DNA of 64,000 nucleotides, taken from contig CM059193.1 in the NCBI GenBank assembly GCA_030323885.1, positions 52,480,749-52,544,748 on the forward strand. Reading direction: 5' to 3'. The number at the start of each line of letters is the position of its first letter. Within the stretch, counting starts at the first letter, position 1. The notes beneath the pieces are model-generated. The model did not search any database, was not told the origin of the DNA, and saw nothing but the letters and a program-made list of their open reading frames with translations. The translations under genes were made by a program, and so were the position numbers. The stretch comes from Branchipolynoe longqiensis (lineage: Eukaryota; Annelida; Polychaeta; Phyllodocida; Polynoidae). Below are positions 51,712 through 62,331 of this stretch, piece by piece.

Positions 51712-52229
51712 TTTTTATTGAGGCTGTATTTATTCTGTCCATAGCATGTAAGCCTGGGTACCCAGGCTTGTTTTCAATGCTGGCCAGCTGTAGTGTTGGT
51801 GTTGTCTTTCCAAACAGTTGCTGCTGATAAGTTATTTGATTGTCTGCATTTCAGTAGCAGATAGATAGTCTGTTGGTATGTTTAGTAGCCCTCTAGATGA
51901 AGGATTACCGTCCCTTGACTGAGCTCCTAGTCTCGGATAGTCATTGGACAGGGAGAGGGAAGCGCTTCTGGTTAAGCAATTCTTTACATACTTATTAGGC
52001 TAAACATGTATTATGATTAGTTGATTGGTGGTTGCAATGCCATCATATTTACAGCGAGAAACATGTAATAAAGCCTCTAACCTATAACTTAAGCCGATAA
52101 TGAAGGTCCCTTGGTGTTGTTTGTTGATGTTATACATCCGAGTGTAACAGTCCCTCACCTAGGTTATCCGACAGTGTATACACCGGCCGTAGTCTACCCT
52201 GTTCTACCTTAGCAGTACCGTTATCTGTT
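51712..52229. other. Repeat-derived sequence before the DIRS-5 ORF
   Basis: It holds the 'attgaggctgtatttattctgtccatagcatgtaagcctgg' repeat also found at 44316. A DIRS-like terminal block lies at 51935-52005 ('ctcggatagtcattggacagggagagggaagcgcttctgg ... cttattaggct'), similar to 18885-18955. I see no gene. Confidence 0.5.
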
Positions 52230-52659
52230 TTGGTAGACGGTGCAAGCCTCGTGCACTCTGGCATACTGTCTCACTACGAAGCCCGTGTGGCTGCGGCTCC
52301 GAAACAATATTCGTCCTCCTCTACTTCCTCCTTTGTCTGCCACCCTGCTTCACTTTGTCTATTGAACAAGGCCCAAGCTTCAAAATCCGCATTAACGTGT
52401 ATTCTAGGGTCGTCTAACTCACATTCCTGTTGTTCACTAATATCAACTGGTATATCATTAGGTATATTGGACACTGGTTCCGGGATAGATTGTGTGACAA
52501 TAGTAGCAGTAGGTGCAGTAGTTGACCTAGGTTGTTCATTTTGTAGCCATTAATTCTACATAAGCAGCATTTTTCTCAGTCAACCCTTTTATCTCTTTAA
52601 ACATAGCACGTATTTCTGCCAGTTCCTTACTGTCCTGGTTGGCAATAGCAGGCACAGGG
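52230..52659 (-). pseudogene. DIRS-5 ORF1-like gene, C-side of the Gypsy-2 insertion
   Basis: Minus-strand coding includes a short coiled-coil stretch (DSKELAEIRAMFKEIKGLTE) next to the insertion point. Then come an acidic Pro/Thr-rich region and SEAGWQTKEEVEEDEYCFGA. It joins in frame with coding sequence beyond 62332. It resembles the DIRS-3 ORF1 N-part in layout. Confidence 0.6.
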
Positions 52660-52776
52660 TGTAAAGGACGTCTTAACACTTTGAGTTCTGTAATGTAACT
52701 GTCTTTATTTAGAATGGATCCTCATGACGTCATACTGTAGGACGACGGGGGTGTTCAGATAACTACATACATTACA
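52660..52776 (-). repeat. Gypsy-2 3' LTR (117 bp)
   Basis: The plus strand reads TGTAAAGGACGTC ... CATACATTACA. It differs from the other LTR at a handful of positions. The polypurine tract ATGGGGAAGA (complement of 52777-52786) lies immediately upstream in element sense. Confidence 0.9.
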
Positions 52777-53402
52777 TCTTCCCCATTGAACAATATATAT
52801 TAATTAACACTTAATACCCAAAAACGTCCTGAGGTACATCCCCTTCTATATGATCCGATGATACTTAATTAAATATGCCTCAGACATCAATACATTAATA
52901 ACTTATCTTTAGTCTACTGTAGTCTTAAGCTGCGAACACACTGGACGCGTGCGTCGCGCGTGCGTCAAGTACAAGCGTGCGTCATGCGGTTCTCACGCGT
53001 AAATAGCGAACACACTGGACGCGTCTGCCACGCGTCATATGTTGTTTTGGGGGGTTCGTGACCTCGCGGTCACTGGCTGCAGGACTGCAGCATTAGTAAA
53101 CGGCGCCGTTAAAACGGCCCGTCTTTGGCGTGTGTTTTTTCTTAGGGGGGGGGGGGGGGGGGGGGGGTCTCTCCTTCTTGTTTCATGTGGTGGTGGGGGG
53201 GGGGGGGGTGGCGTGCTGGCTTGTGCGGTGACTTGTTTCACACACAGAGACACACACACACAGAATGGGACGGTCCAAACATGGCTCAGTTTAGCTTGCT
53301 TTGAGGGATGTTAGGACCGTCCCAAATATCAAGACTGCTTCCTAACAGGTCCGCCGCATAAACCTACATGCTTGCACCGTCCCATTCTTCATATTTCTCA
53401 TT

Positions 53403-54402
53403 TCTGTGTTTCTGTGTGTGTGTCTGTGTGTGTGTCTGTGTGTGTGTCTGTGTGTGTGTCTCTGTGTGTGTGTCTCTGTGTTGTGTCTCTGTGTGTCTGT
53501 GTCTCTGTTGCTGTGTGTGTGTCTGTATGTCTGTGTGTGTGTCTCTGTGTTTCTGTGTGTGTGTCTGTGTGTGTGTGTCTCTGTGTGTGTCTCTGTGTGT
53601 GTCTCTGTGTCTGTGTGTGTGTGTCTCTGTGTCTGTGTATGTGTCTCTGTGTGTGTCTTTGTTGCTGTGTGTGTCTGTGTGTGTGTCTGTGTGTGTCTCT
53701 GTGTGTCTCTGTGTCTGTGTGTGTCTGTGTGTGTCTATGTGTCTGTGTGTGTCTGTGTGTGTGTCTGTGTGTGTATGTGTGTGTGTCTATGTGTGTGTCT
53801 CTGTGTGTGTGTCTGTGTGTGTGTGTCTCTGTGTTGTGTCTGTGTGTGTGTCTCTGTGTGTGTATCTGTGTCTGTGTGTGTGTCTGTGTGTGTGTGTCTC
53901 TGTGTTTTGTCGATGTGTGTGTATCTGTGTTGGTGTGTCTCTGTGTGTCTGTGTGTGTATATGTGTCTGTGTGTGTCTCTTTGTCAGAGACACAGACACA
54001 CACATAGAGACACACACACAGACACACACAGAGAGACAGACACACACATAGAGACACACACAGAGACACAGAGTCACACACACAGAGACAGACACAGAGA
54101 CACGGAGACACACACATAGAGACACACACAGAGACACATAGTCACACACAGAGACAGACTCAGAGACACACACAGAGACACAGAGACACATATACTGATA
54201 TAGAGACAGAGACACAGAGTCACACACACACGGGGACACAGACACACACATAGAGACACACACACAGACACAGAGTCACACACAGAGACAGACACAGAGA
54301 CACACACAGAGACACAGACACACACATAGAGACACACACGGAGACATAGAGTCAAACACAGAGACACACAGAGACACACACATAGAGACACACACAGAGA
54401 CC
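53403..54402. repeat. TGTG/TCTC microsatellite that inverts at about 53984
   Basis: (TGTGTCTC)-type repeats run to about 53983, then the complementary (GAGACACA)-type repeats continue to 54402. Turning point is 'gtgtctctttgtcagagacac'. The two halves could pair as a hairpin of over 400 bp. Open frames over this region are artefacts. Confidence 0.92.
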
Positions 54403-56735
54403 CTCTTGCGTTCCCCCCTCTTGCGTTCCCCCATCTTGCGTTCCCCCTCTTCTGTCCCTCCTCTTCCATTCCCCATTCTCCATCTTCCGTTCCCCCTCTT
54501 CCATTCCCCCTCTTCCATTCCCCCTCTCCCATTCCCCCTCTTCCATTCCCCTCTCTTCCGTTCCCTCTCTTCCGTTCCCTCTCTTTCGTTCCCCCTCGTT
54601 CGTTCCCCCTCTTTCGTTCCCCATCTTTCGTTCCCCCTCTTTCGTTCCCCCTCTTGGGGAATGAAAGAGGCGGAATGCAAAAGGGGGAATGAAAGAGGGG
54701 GAAAGCAAGAGGGGGGAACAGAAGATGGGGGAATGGAAGATGGGGAATGCAAGATGGGGAATGCAAGACGGCGAACGGAAGATGGGGGAACACAAGAGGG
54801 GGGAACGCAAGAGGGGGGAAAGCAACAGGGAGGAACACAACAGGGGGAATGCAAGAGGGGGGAACACAAGAGGGGAACACAAGAGGGGGAACGAAAGAGG
54901 GGGAACGAAAGAGGGGGAACGAAAGAGGGGGAACGAAAGAGGGGGAACGAAAGAGGGGAACGAAAGAGGGGGAACGAAAGAGGGGGAACGAAAGAGGGGG
55001 AACGAAAGAGGGGGAACGAAAGAGGGGGAACGAAAGAGGGGGAACGAAAGAGGGGGAACGAAAGAGGGGGAACGAAAGAGGGGGAACGAAAGAGGGGGAA
55101 CGAAAGAGGGGGAACGAAAGAGGGGGAACGAAAGAGGGGGAACGAAAGAGGGGGAACGAAAGAGGGGGAACGAAAGAGGGGGAACGAAAGAGGGGGAACG
55201 AAAGAGGGGGAACGAAAGAGGGGGAACGAAAGAGGGGGAACGAAAGAGGGGGAACGAAAGAGGGGGAACGAAAGAGGGGGAACGAAAGAGGGGGAACGAA
55301 AGAGGGGGAACGAAAGAGGGGGAACGAAAGAGGGGAACGAAAGAGGGGGAACGAAAGAGAGGGAACGGAAGAGAGGGAACGGAAGAGAGGGGAATGGGAG
55401 AGGGGGAATGGAAGAGGGGGAATGGAAGAGGGGGAACGAAAGATGGAGAATGGGGAATGGAAGAGGAGGGACAGAAAAGGAGGGACGGAAGAGGAGGAAC
55501 GGAAGAGGAGGAACGGAAGAGGGGGAACGAAAGAGGGGGAACGAACGCAGGGGATCGAAAGAGGGGGAACGAACGAGGGGGAACGGAAGAGAGGGAACGG
55601 AAGAGAGGGGAATGGAAGAGGGGGAATGGGAGAGGGGGAATGGAAGAGGGGGAACGAAAGATGGAGAATGGGGAATGGAAGAGGAGGGACAGACAAGGAG
55701 GGACGGAAGAGGAGGAACGGAAGAGGGCGAACGAAAGAGGGGGAACGAACGCAGGGGAACGAACGAGGGGGAACGAAAAAGGGGAACGAAAGAGGGGGAA
55801 CGAAAGAGGGGGAACGAAAGAGGGGGAACGAAAGAGGGGGAACGAAAGAGGGGGAACGAAAGAGGGGGAACGAAAGAGGGGGAACGAAAGAGGGGGAACG
55901 AAAGAGGGGGAACGAAAAGAGGGGGGAACGAAAGAGGGGGAAACGAGAAAGAGGGGGAACGAAAGAGGGGGAACGAAAGAGGGGGAACGAAAGAGGGGGA
56001 ACGAAAGAGGGGGAACGAGAGAGGGGGAACGAGAGAGGGGGAACGAGAGAGGGGGGAACGAGAGAGGGGGAACGAGAGAGGGGGAACGAGAGAGGGGGAA
56101 CGAGAGAGGGGGAACGGGAGAGAGGGGGAACGAGAGAGAGGGGGAACGGAGAGGGGGAACGGGAGAGGGGGAACGGGAGAGGGGGAACGGGAGAGGGGGA
56201 ACGGGAGAGAGGGGGAACGAGGAGAGGGGGAACGAGAGAGGGGGAACGGGAGAGGGGGAACGGGAGAGGGGGAACGGGAGAGGGGGAACGGAGAGAGGGG
56301 GAACGGGAGAGGGGGAACGGGAGAGGAGGGAATGGAAGAGGAGGGAATGGAAGAGGGGGCATGGGAGAGTAGGGAATGGAAGAGGAGGGAATGGAAGAGG
56401 GGGAATGAAAGAGGGGAATGAAAGAGGGGGAATGGAAGAGGGGGCATGGGAGAGGAAGGAATGGAAGAGGAGGGAATGGAAGAGGGGGAATGGAAGAGGG
56501 GGGAATGAAAGAGGGGGAATGAAAGAGGGGGAATGAAAGAGGGGGGAAATGAAAGAGGGGGAATGAAAGAGAGGAGATTGGAAGAGGGGGGGAATGGAAG
56601 AGGGAGGAATGAAAGAGGGGGAATGAAAGAGGGCGAATGAAAGAGGGGGAATGAAAGAGAGGAGATTGGAAGAGGGGGAATGGAAGAGGAGGGAATGGAA
56701 GGGGAGGGAATGGAAGAGGAGGGAATGAAAGAGGG
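54403..56735. repeat. 14-15 bp CTCTTTCGTTCCCC / GGGGAACGAAAGAG array, inverting at about 54656
   Basis: A pyrimidine-rich array (CCCCCTCTTTCGTTC, about 17 units) switches at 'ccctcttggggaatgaaagagg' to the purine-rich complement and runs for about 2.1 kb (over 140 units of GGGGGAACGAAAGA). Most units are 14-15 bp; variants are AACGGGAGAG, AATGGAAGAG and AACGAGAGAG in blocks. Open frames of 600-900 codons on both strands follow from the absence of stop codons in the unit and are not genes. Confidence 0.95.
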
Positions 56736-56850
56736 CAAAGTCGGGCAAAGTCAGGCAAAGTCGGGCAAAGTCGGGCAAAGTTGGGCAAAGTCAGCCAAAG
56801 TCAGGCAAAGTCAGGCAAAGTCGGGCAAAGTCGGGCAAATTCGGTCAAAA
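56736..56850. repeat. GGGCAAAGTC decamer array
   Basis: About eleven tandem copies of GGGCAAAGTC/AGGCAAAGTC lie directly after the purine array, inside the Harbinger-like element. Confidence 0.92.
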
Positions 56851-57041
56851 GCCACGCGTCACCACGCGTCAAGCGTAAATAATCGCTCCAAAAGCGATCC
56901 GTGACGCACGCCTGACGCACGCGCGACAAACGCACGCGCCAGTGTGTTCGGGTTCTCTTTATTACATACGTTTTGATTTTTTACGCACGCGCGACGCTTG
57001 ACGCACGCGCGAGATACGCGTCCAGTGTGTTCGCAGCTTTA

Positions 57042-57500
57042 CTTATCCTAACTAACAACACGATCAACAGGTTATCAATGTGTTATTTTAACATTTGTCA
57101 TAATGTCATAACCCCCTTCTTAAACTAAACCAACCAGAGACATGTGATTCCAACACTTAAATGGTAAATTATGTGATACGTAACACCATTGCAAAACACT
57201 CGTCATATACAAGAACATACTGCAAGACACTCGTACATACTGCAAGAATGAGCAAATGATAAGTGACAAGTCACTGTAAGACAATGCAACTCCACACGAG
57301 TTATCAAGGATGTTAAATATGCACAACACTAACATGTTAAATCTACCATATCTTAACCTAATGTCACAACATTGTGAACATACACCAATGTGAGCATACC
57401 TCTGAAATGCACCAGGTTATAATTTAATCAGAAAGTGCGACCACATACTACTGAACAAGACTCGACATCATTCGTCATTTTCACACTTACAATTTCGTCA
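57042..57500 (-). other. Gypsy-2 3' non-coding part
   Basis: A/T-rich sequence after the integrase frame, with 'catactgcaagacactcgtacatactgcaag' as a short tandem duplication near 57215-57245. No gene seen. Confidence 0.55.
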
Positions 57501-58755
57501 TTACGATACACCGGCACCAAAACGGTCTGGCGGTTGACTTACGCGACCATACCGCGTAACGTACGGAGACATGTTATCATTGCGAAGTAATGGTTGAACG
57601 ACACTTCCACTCATGGACTGTCTGTGACCATCACTCTCCGCATGCTTTTTGTAAATAAATTTCCTGTTACGCAGTAACACATTATTACGTTCATTTACTA
57701 GGTCATACGTTCTGACATTACCGTTATGTGGTCCCATAATTCTTCCCCGTTTCCATTCATAGAGGTGATTACGATAACGGACAATGTCCCCTTCTGTTAA
57801 CAAAGGTTGTTGTTTACCTGCACGTTTGTCAAAATATTTCTTTTGTAACTGTTGTAACTGTTGTCTATAACGTAACTGGGGCAACTTGGATGGCTGAATC
57901 TTCGCCCTGAGCGCACCGTCTAAAACCGGTAACTGATGCCATCTAGTGTGGTGTTACGGTAATTAAGCAATGCGATCTGCACGTCACTATTAGCCTTAAT
58001 GCATTTCTTTACCATACGTTTCACTGTCTGTACGTGCCGTTCAACTTGGCCATTGCTCTGAGCATGCATGGGACTAGTAAACAAGGAGGTAAAACCATAC
58101 TCAGAAGCAAACTCCCCCCAAATTCTTCACTCGCAAATTGCAGGCCATTGTCCGACACAAATTTTGGGATCCCGTACCTGGAAAATATCTGCTTCAAAAC
58201 GAGGATAATATATTTACTCGACATGTGGAACAATTCAACTACGTCAGGGAACTTTGAATAGTAATCGACAATTAAAATAAAATTCCTACCACCGACATGA
58301 AATAAATCAACCGCTACCTTACTAAATGGGACGTCATCGATATGATGACTAATCAGAGGCAAATTTCTAAATTCTTGGCAAATCGGGCACCTGGAAATGC
58401 AGTCCTCTAATTGACTTCCCAGACCTGGCCAAAAAACACTGTCTCTCACCAGTTGCTTGCACTTAACAACTCCTAAATGGGATTCATGTAATGTCTTTAA
58501 AATGGCAGGTTGCATCGACTTTGGAATTACTACTTGTGACCCCTTCAACAGCAAACCATCATACACAGTTAGATCATTCCGAAACGTAAAATAGGGAGTT
58601 ATATCGAGATCAACCAATTTACTATTATCAGGCCAACCATTAATTGTGAAACGTTTCACTCTTGCAAGAGTACAATCAGACAAAGTCTGGACCCTAACTT
58701 GATGCAACACATGCCGTTTGAAATCTAATGACGCTACCGAGACGTCTCGATCGTA
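57501..58755 (-). pseudogene. Gypsy-2 integrase
   Basis: The zinc-binding region has LHESHLGVVKCKQLVRDSVF and CPICQ. The DDE core has SKVAVDLFHVGGRNFILIVD and PKFVSDNGLQFASEE, and after a frameshift near 58110 the glutamate helix. The frame at 57501-57884 is the C-terminal domain (KQQPLLTEGDIVRYRNHLYE, WKRGRIMGPHNGN, a chromatin-binding-like GPY/F variant). A MITE splits the region upstream of the zinc finger at 58756. Confidence 0.87.
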
Positions 58756-59601
58756 CAGCCGTGTTTACACGGGGAATTGTGAAACGTTCTAGACAAGGCG
58801 ATTCATATGAAGCGTTTTTGAGGTGTGTCTACATGGACAGAGTTTAAAGAGTGTTTTGGTGCCAGGAACCAGCAGCCTGTGGTGCGCCTGTAGCCGGCGA
58901 GCACTGCTAGGTGTATAGTTTACTGCCGGGAACAAGCTGAATCGCTTCATCTATACTACCTCGCGAGGTGGTATAAGCCGTGTTTACACGGGCCATTTAA
59001 AACGCCTCATATAAATCCATTTGCCTAGATCGATTCACATTTCCCGTGTAGACGCACCTCTGTGGCGTTTTAGGGCTGAATCGATTCATATGAAACGGTA
59101 CATCTATACCACCTCGGGAGGTGGTCTAGATGTAGCGATTCAGCTGGTTCCCAGCAGTGTTAGGGCCCGATTAGGCCGAAATCTAGTGAATGCAATCATA
59201 TTTAACAGAATTTCCTACTCAAATAATGAAATTTAATTAAATCAACCTTAAATTCCAACCGCTATTAACGTAGCAGCTCCATCTGAGTCGAATTGATGAG
59301 TGTAAACTATACACCTAGCACTGCTTGCCGGCTACAGGCGAACCACAGGCTGCTGGTTCCCGGCGCCAAAACACTTTTAAAACTCTGTCCGTGTAAACGC
59401 ACGTCAAAAACGCCACATATAAATCGCCTTGTCTAGAACGTTTCACAATTCCCCGTGTAAACACGGCTATAGATGAGGCGTTTCATATGAAGCGATTCAG
59501 CCCTAAAACGCCACAGCCTCACGTCTACACGGGAAATGTGAATCGATCTAGGCAAATGGATTTATATGAGGCGTTTTAAATGGCCCGTGTAAACACGGCT
59601 G
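58756..59601. mobile_element. Palindromic 846-bp MITE with TA duplication inside Gypsy-2 pol
   Basis: The ends CAGCCGTGTTTACACGG and CCGTGTAAACACGGCTG are inverted and flanked by TA (58754-58755, 59602-59603). Removing the element and one TA restores an uninterrupted pol frame, showing a precise insertion. Inside, arms are arranged A (58757-58975), B (58976-59150), spacer, A' (about 59300-59468), B' (59475-59600), with A pairing to A' and B to B'. No transposase. A TA duplication suits Tc1/mariner-type mobilisation. Confidence 0.88.
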
Positions 59602-59603
59602 TA

Positions 59604-60236
59604 GAGGTCCTGCGGGCCTACATCAGACGTGTGCGCTCGGGACAGAGTATCTGCAAAAAACTAATTTGACCCTTTTAAATAACTCACGTTAATGTTATAA
59701 TTCTGGAGCCTCATGCGCATCCTTTGCATCCTAGCTGACAATTGGTGAATAGGCTTCATCATAATAGAAACTAGCAGCTTATGATCCGTTTCCACCGTAA
59801 TTTCATTCCCATATATATAATCATGGAATTTATGGTATCCAAAACATATAGCCAACAACTCTTTCTCGATGACAGCATAACTTATTTGAGTCTTGTCTAA
59901 AGCTTTGGACGCCATCGCCACATGGAGATTACACTGGAACAGGGTGGCACCCAAACCATATTTAGAAGCATCTACCTGTAGGACTATCCGTTCCCTTTTA
60001 TAAAAATACTGTAAAACAGGAGCAGTACTCAACAACCGTTTCAGATGCACAAAAGCCTTATCCTGCTCAGAATCCCAGTGCCACGCTATATCTTTCGGAA
60101 TAACTGTTCTCAATGGTTCGGTTATGTGTGCCATGTTCGGAATAAATTTACTAACATAACCGATCATTCCTAAAAAACGTTGCACAGCAGGTTTATCCTT
60201 AGGGACAGGCATGTCAACAATGGATTCGATCAGCAT
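59604..60236 (-). pseudogene. Gypsy-2 RNase H
   Basis: Starts in the RT connection (FLGMIGYVSKFIPNMA). It then has IVLQVDASKYGLGATLFQ, ISYAVIEKELLAICFGYHKF and ITVETDHKLLVSI, the D-E-D motifs of Ty3/Gypsy RNase H. It is followed by an ADTLSRA-type end that runs to the MITE. The frame is open for 191 codons. A stop lies at 59660 just before that end motif. Confidence 0.87.
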
Positions 60237-60994
60237 TAGGCTTCAGCCCCCTCGGACGAGATTACATTTCCAACATAGTTCACACTGGTCTGGCAAATTC
60301 TAGACTTTTTAGATTTAGGGTTTAATTTTAGGCGCACTTCGCGCGCAGGTTGTAGGACTGCCTTTAAACGCACATTATGTTCTTCAACAGTAACCCCATG
60401 GACCAAAATCTCATCAGAAATGACATGAACCCCCGGCAACCCCACAAGGATCTCATTCATCTCCTGAATGAAAATATCGCCCGCCGTCTTAATTCCAAAT
60501 GGCAAGCGAGTGTACCTAAACCTCCACCAAGCTGTGTTAAACGTACACATCCGAGAGCTGGCTGGCGTCCAACACTGAAAAATAATTAGCCCCATGGACC
60601 TGAGCAACAACCTCCTCAACCGTTCTGACAGGGTAAGGTCCTCGTAAAATAGCCCGATTTAATTTAGTTGGGTCAAGGCATATACGCAATTTATTAGGCT
60701 TGCGCACAATTGTGATAGAACTAACCCAAGGTGTAGGCTCTACCTGTTTGACAATAACACCCAAGTCCATCATCCGTGTCAGTTCAGCCTGGACATCATC
60801 AACAATCGACAATGGGACTTTACGGGGTGGATCAATAATACTATCAACTTCAACTTCACACTAAATTTAGTCGGAGTGACATTTTCATCAATATAAATTT
60901 TTGCATTTACTTTAATTAAGCCTAAACATTTAAAAACATCAGAGTACGATTTTACCATATTTTCTGCGGTATCACCACCAGGTACAACATTCAA
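60236..60994 (-). pseudogene. Gypsy-2 reverse transcriptase
   Basis: The frames 60779-60994, 60537-60812 and 60236-60619 carry RT motifs: ELTRMMDLGVIVKQVEPTPW, SSITIVRKPNKLRICLDPTK, YPVRTVEEV, FSVLDAS, LPFGIKTAGDIFIQEMNEIL and then VISDEILVHG, where the expected (Y/A)DD box reads SDE, so the second metal-binding aspartate is replaced. At least two frameshifts separate the pieces. Confidence 0.85.
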
Positions 60995-61237
60995 TGGGTC
61001 CAGTCATGCTAATAGTCCTAATTTAACACACGCACGCTTGCCGAGAAGCGCACATCCAGCATCTGTAACTTGAAACAGCAATTCTACACCATGGACGATC
61101 AGTCTGGTTTCTCAAGCAGGTTGGATACGGTGACCTCCATATGTCACCAACTGACACTTTGAAGGGAGCAAAGTAGCCGTAGTGAGCTTTTCAAACACAT
61201 CCGTAGGTAATATATTGCCTCTGATCCAGTGTCCAAT
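60995..61237 (-). pseudogene. Gypsy-2 protease region, decayed
   Basis: Between the zinc knuckle and RT, where the aspartic protease should be. FKLDTGSEA at about 61225 on the minus strand contains a DTG triad, the likely protease active site. The rest is in several frames. Confidence 0.6.
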
Positions 61238-62182
61238 TTAAAAAGACACATCGCGACCCTCCAGAACCAATACGGCATGCCATAGATCCTGGTCAGGAAC
61301 GGGATCATGTGAGATGGTACCGACAAACAAATCGTATCCATCATCATTTTGGTCTGCAGAATATCCATCTTCATCGTCTCGTTCATAAACAGGAGCAGCG
61401 TGTTCTTGTCGCTGCTGTAATCGGCATACCTTGACAAAGTGACCCACTTTATGGCAGCCCAAGCACTCCTTCCCTCTAGCTGGACAGTTTCCTCATGGAT
61501 GGCTGTAACCGCAACGTCCACAACGTGCAGTTGCCATAGAACCAGGTTTACGACGACTTGTTGACGGCCGTATCCATGACGACGGACGGTTACTCGACTT
61601 GTTTCCAGCACTGAAACGTGCAGCCATCGCATCAATCCGATGATCCTCCACCTTTGTCACCTGAGCCGATTTAACCTCACTTAGTCGACACACTTGAATG
61701 CACTCTTCCAAAGTGAGTTTCGAGGACCATAACAATTTATCTCGAAGATCGTCATCCTTCACCCCACACACAATACGATCGCACAACAATGATACCTCGA
61801 GTGTCTCATAGCAACAGTACTGGATACGATGCTTTAACTCCCTTATGTACGTGTCCATATTTTCATTAGACTGATTGAATGAGTTGAATTCATACCTGAC
61901 AACTGTTAGGTTTGTCTTCCCTTCACAATAATGAGTGAAGGTCTGAATTAACGGTGTAATCTTGTCTTTGTCTTGATTGTCAATTTCCAACGTTCGGTGT
62001 AGTTTCTGCGCCTCACTACCCGCAACGTGCAGAAACACGCAGCATTGAACTTTTTCCGACTTTGACGACACTCCAGCTGCCATAGCATAAATCTGAAACG
62101 ACTGCAACCATGACCTCCAGTTTATGGCCATTTTCTCGTCCAGGATTAGAGGTCCAGGGGGTTTTAATCCAGAAAGCGCCAT
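61238..62182 (-). pseudogene. Gypsy-2 gag with zinc knuckle
   Basis: The first 229 codons (61493-62182) are a capsid-like protein: MAINWRSWLQSFQIYAMAAG, VVRYEFNSFNQSNENMDTYI, CDRIVCGVKDDDLRDKLLWS and LTLEECIQVCRLSE. An in-frame TGA after CGRCGYSHP interrupts the zinc-binding region, which continues as a CPARG...CLGCHKVGHFVKVC knuckle at 61400-61490. The start ATG lies 32 bp inside the primer-binding site. Confidence 0.85.
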
Positions 62183-62202
62183 TTAGATAGGTTCACCCAT
62201 AA

Positions 62203-62331
62203 TATCTGACACCATGTAAAGGACGTCTTAACACCGTGAGTTCTGTAATGTAACTTTCTTTATTTAGAATGGATCCTCATGACATCATACTGTAGGAAGG
62301 CGGGGGTGTTCGGATAACTACATACATTACA
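62203..62331 (-). repeat. Gypsy-2 5' LTR and primer-binding site
   Basis: The LTR is 62215-62331. On the minus strand TGGTGTCAGATA (62203-62214) follows the LTR end with no gap. Its complement would end CTGACACCA, as a charged tRNA 3' end does. The LTR is only 117 bp, at the short end for Ty3/Gypsy. Confidence 0.88.

Larger units (their letters stand above)
52928..57038. mobile_element. 4.1-kb Harbinger-like non-autonomous element packed with simple repeats
   Basis: The ends AGCTGCGAACACACTGGACG and its complement (CGTCCAGTGTGTTCGCAGCT) are perfectly inverted. TTA is duplicated on both sides (52925-52927, 57039-57041). Sub-terminal DNA is CpG-rich 'gcgtcgcgcgtgcgtca' repeats. There is no transposase. 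Three kilobases of the interior are tandem arrays. It lies in the 3' untranslated part of Gypsy-2. Confidence 0.85.
52660..62331 (-). mobile_element. Gypsy-2: Ty3/Gypsy LTR retrotransposon with short LTRs
   Basis: Two 117-bp LTRs (52660-52776, 62215-62331) are nearly identical, and 5-bp duplications CAGGG flank the element (52655-52659, 62332-62336). On the minus strand the order is gag, zinc knuckle, RT, RNase H, integrase. A primer-binding site TGGTGTCAGATA lies next to the 5' LTR, and a purine tract ATGGGGAAGA lies next to the 3' LTR. Two DNA transposons later inserted into it (52928-57038 and 58756-59601). Frameshifts, a stop in gag and an altered RT catalytic box make it inactive. Confidence 0.92.

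Noticed and set aside
53368..54263. Cysteine/valine-rich and His/Thr-rich open frames
   Set aside because: Pure TGTG/TCTC microsatellite translation in every frame.
54074..56788. Open frames of 540-900 codons on both strands
   Set aside because: They are translations of a 14-15 bp stop-free repeat ([14 protein letters not shown] or [14 protein letters not shown] patterns) present in several frames at once. There are no start context, splice sites or non-repetitive segments.
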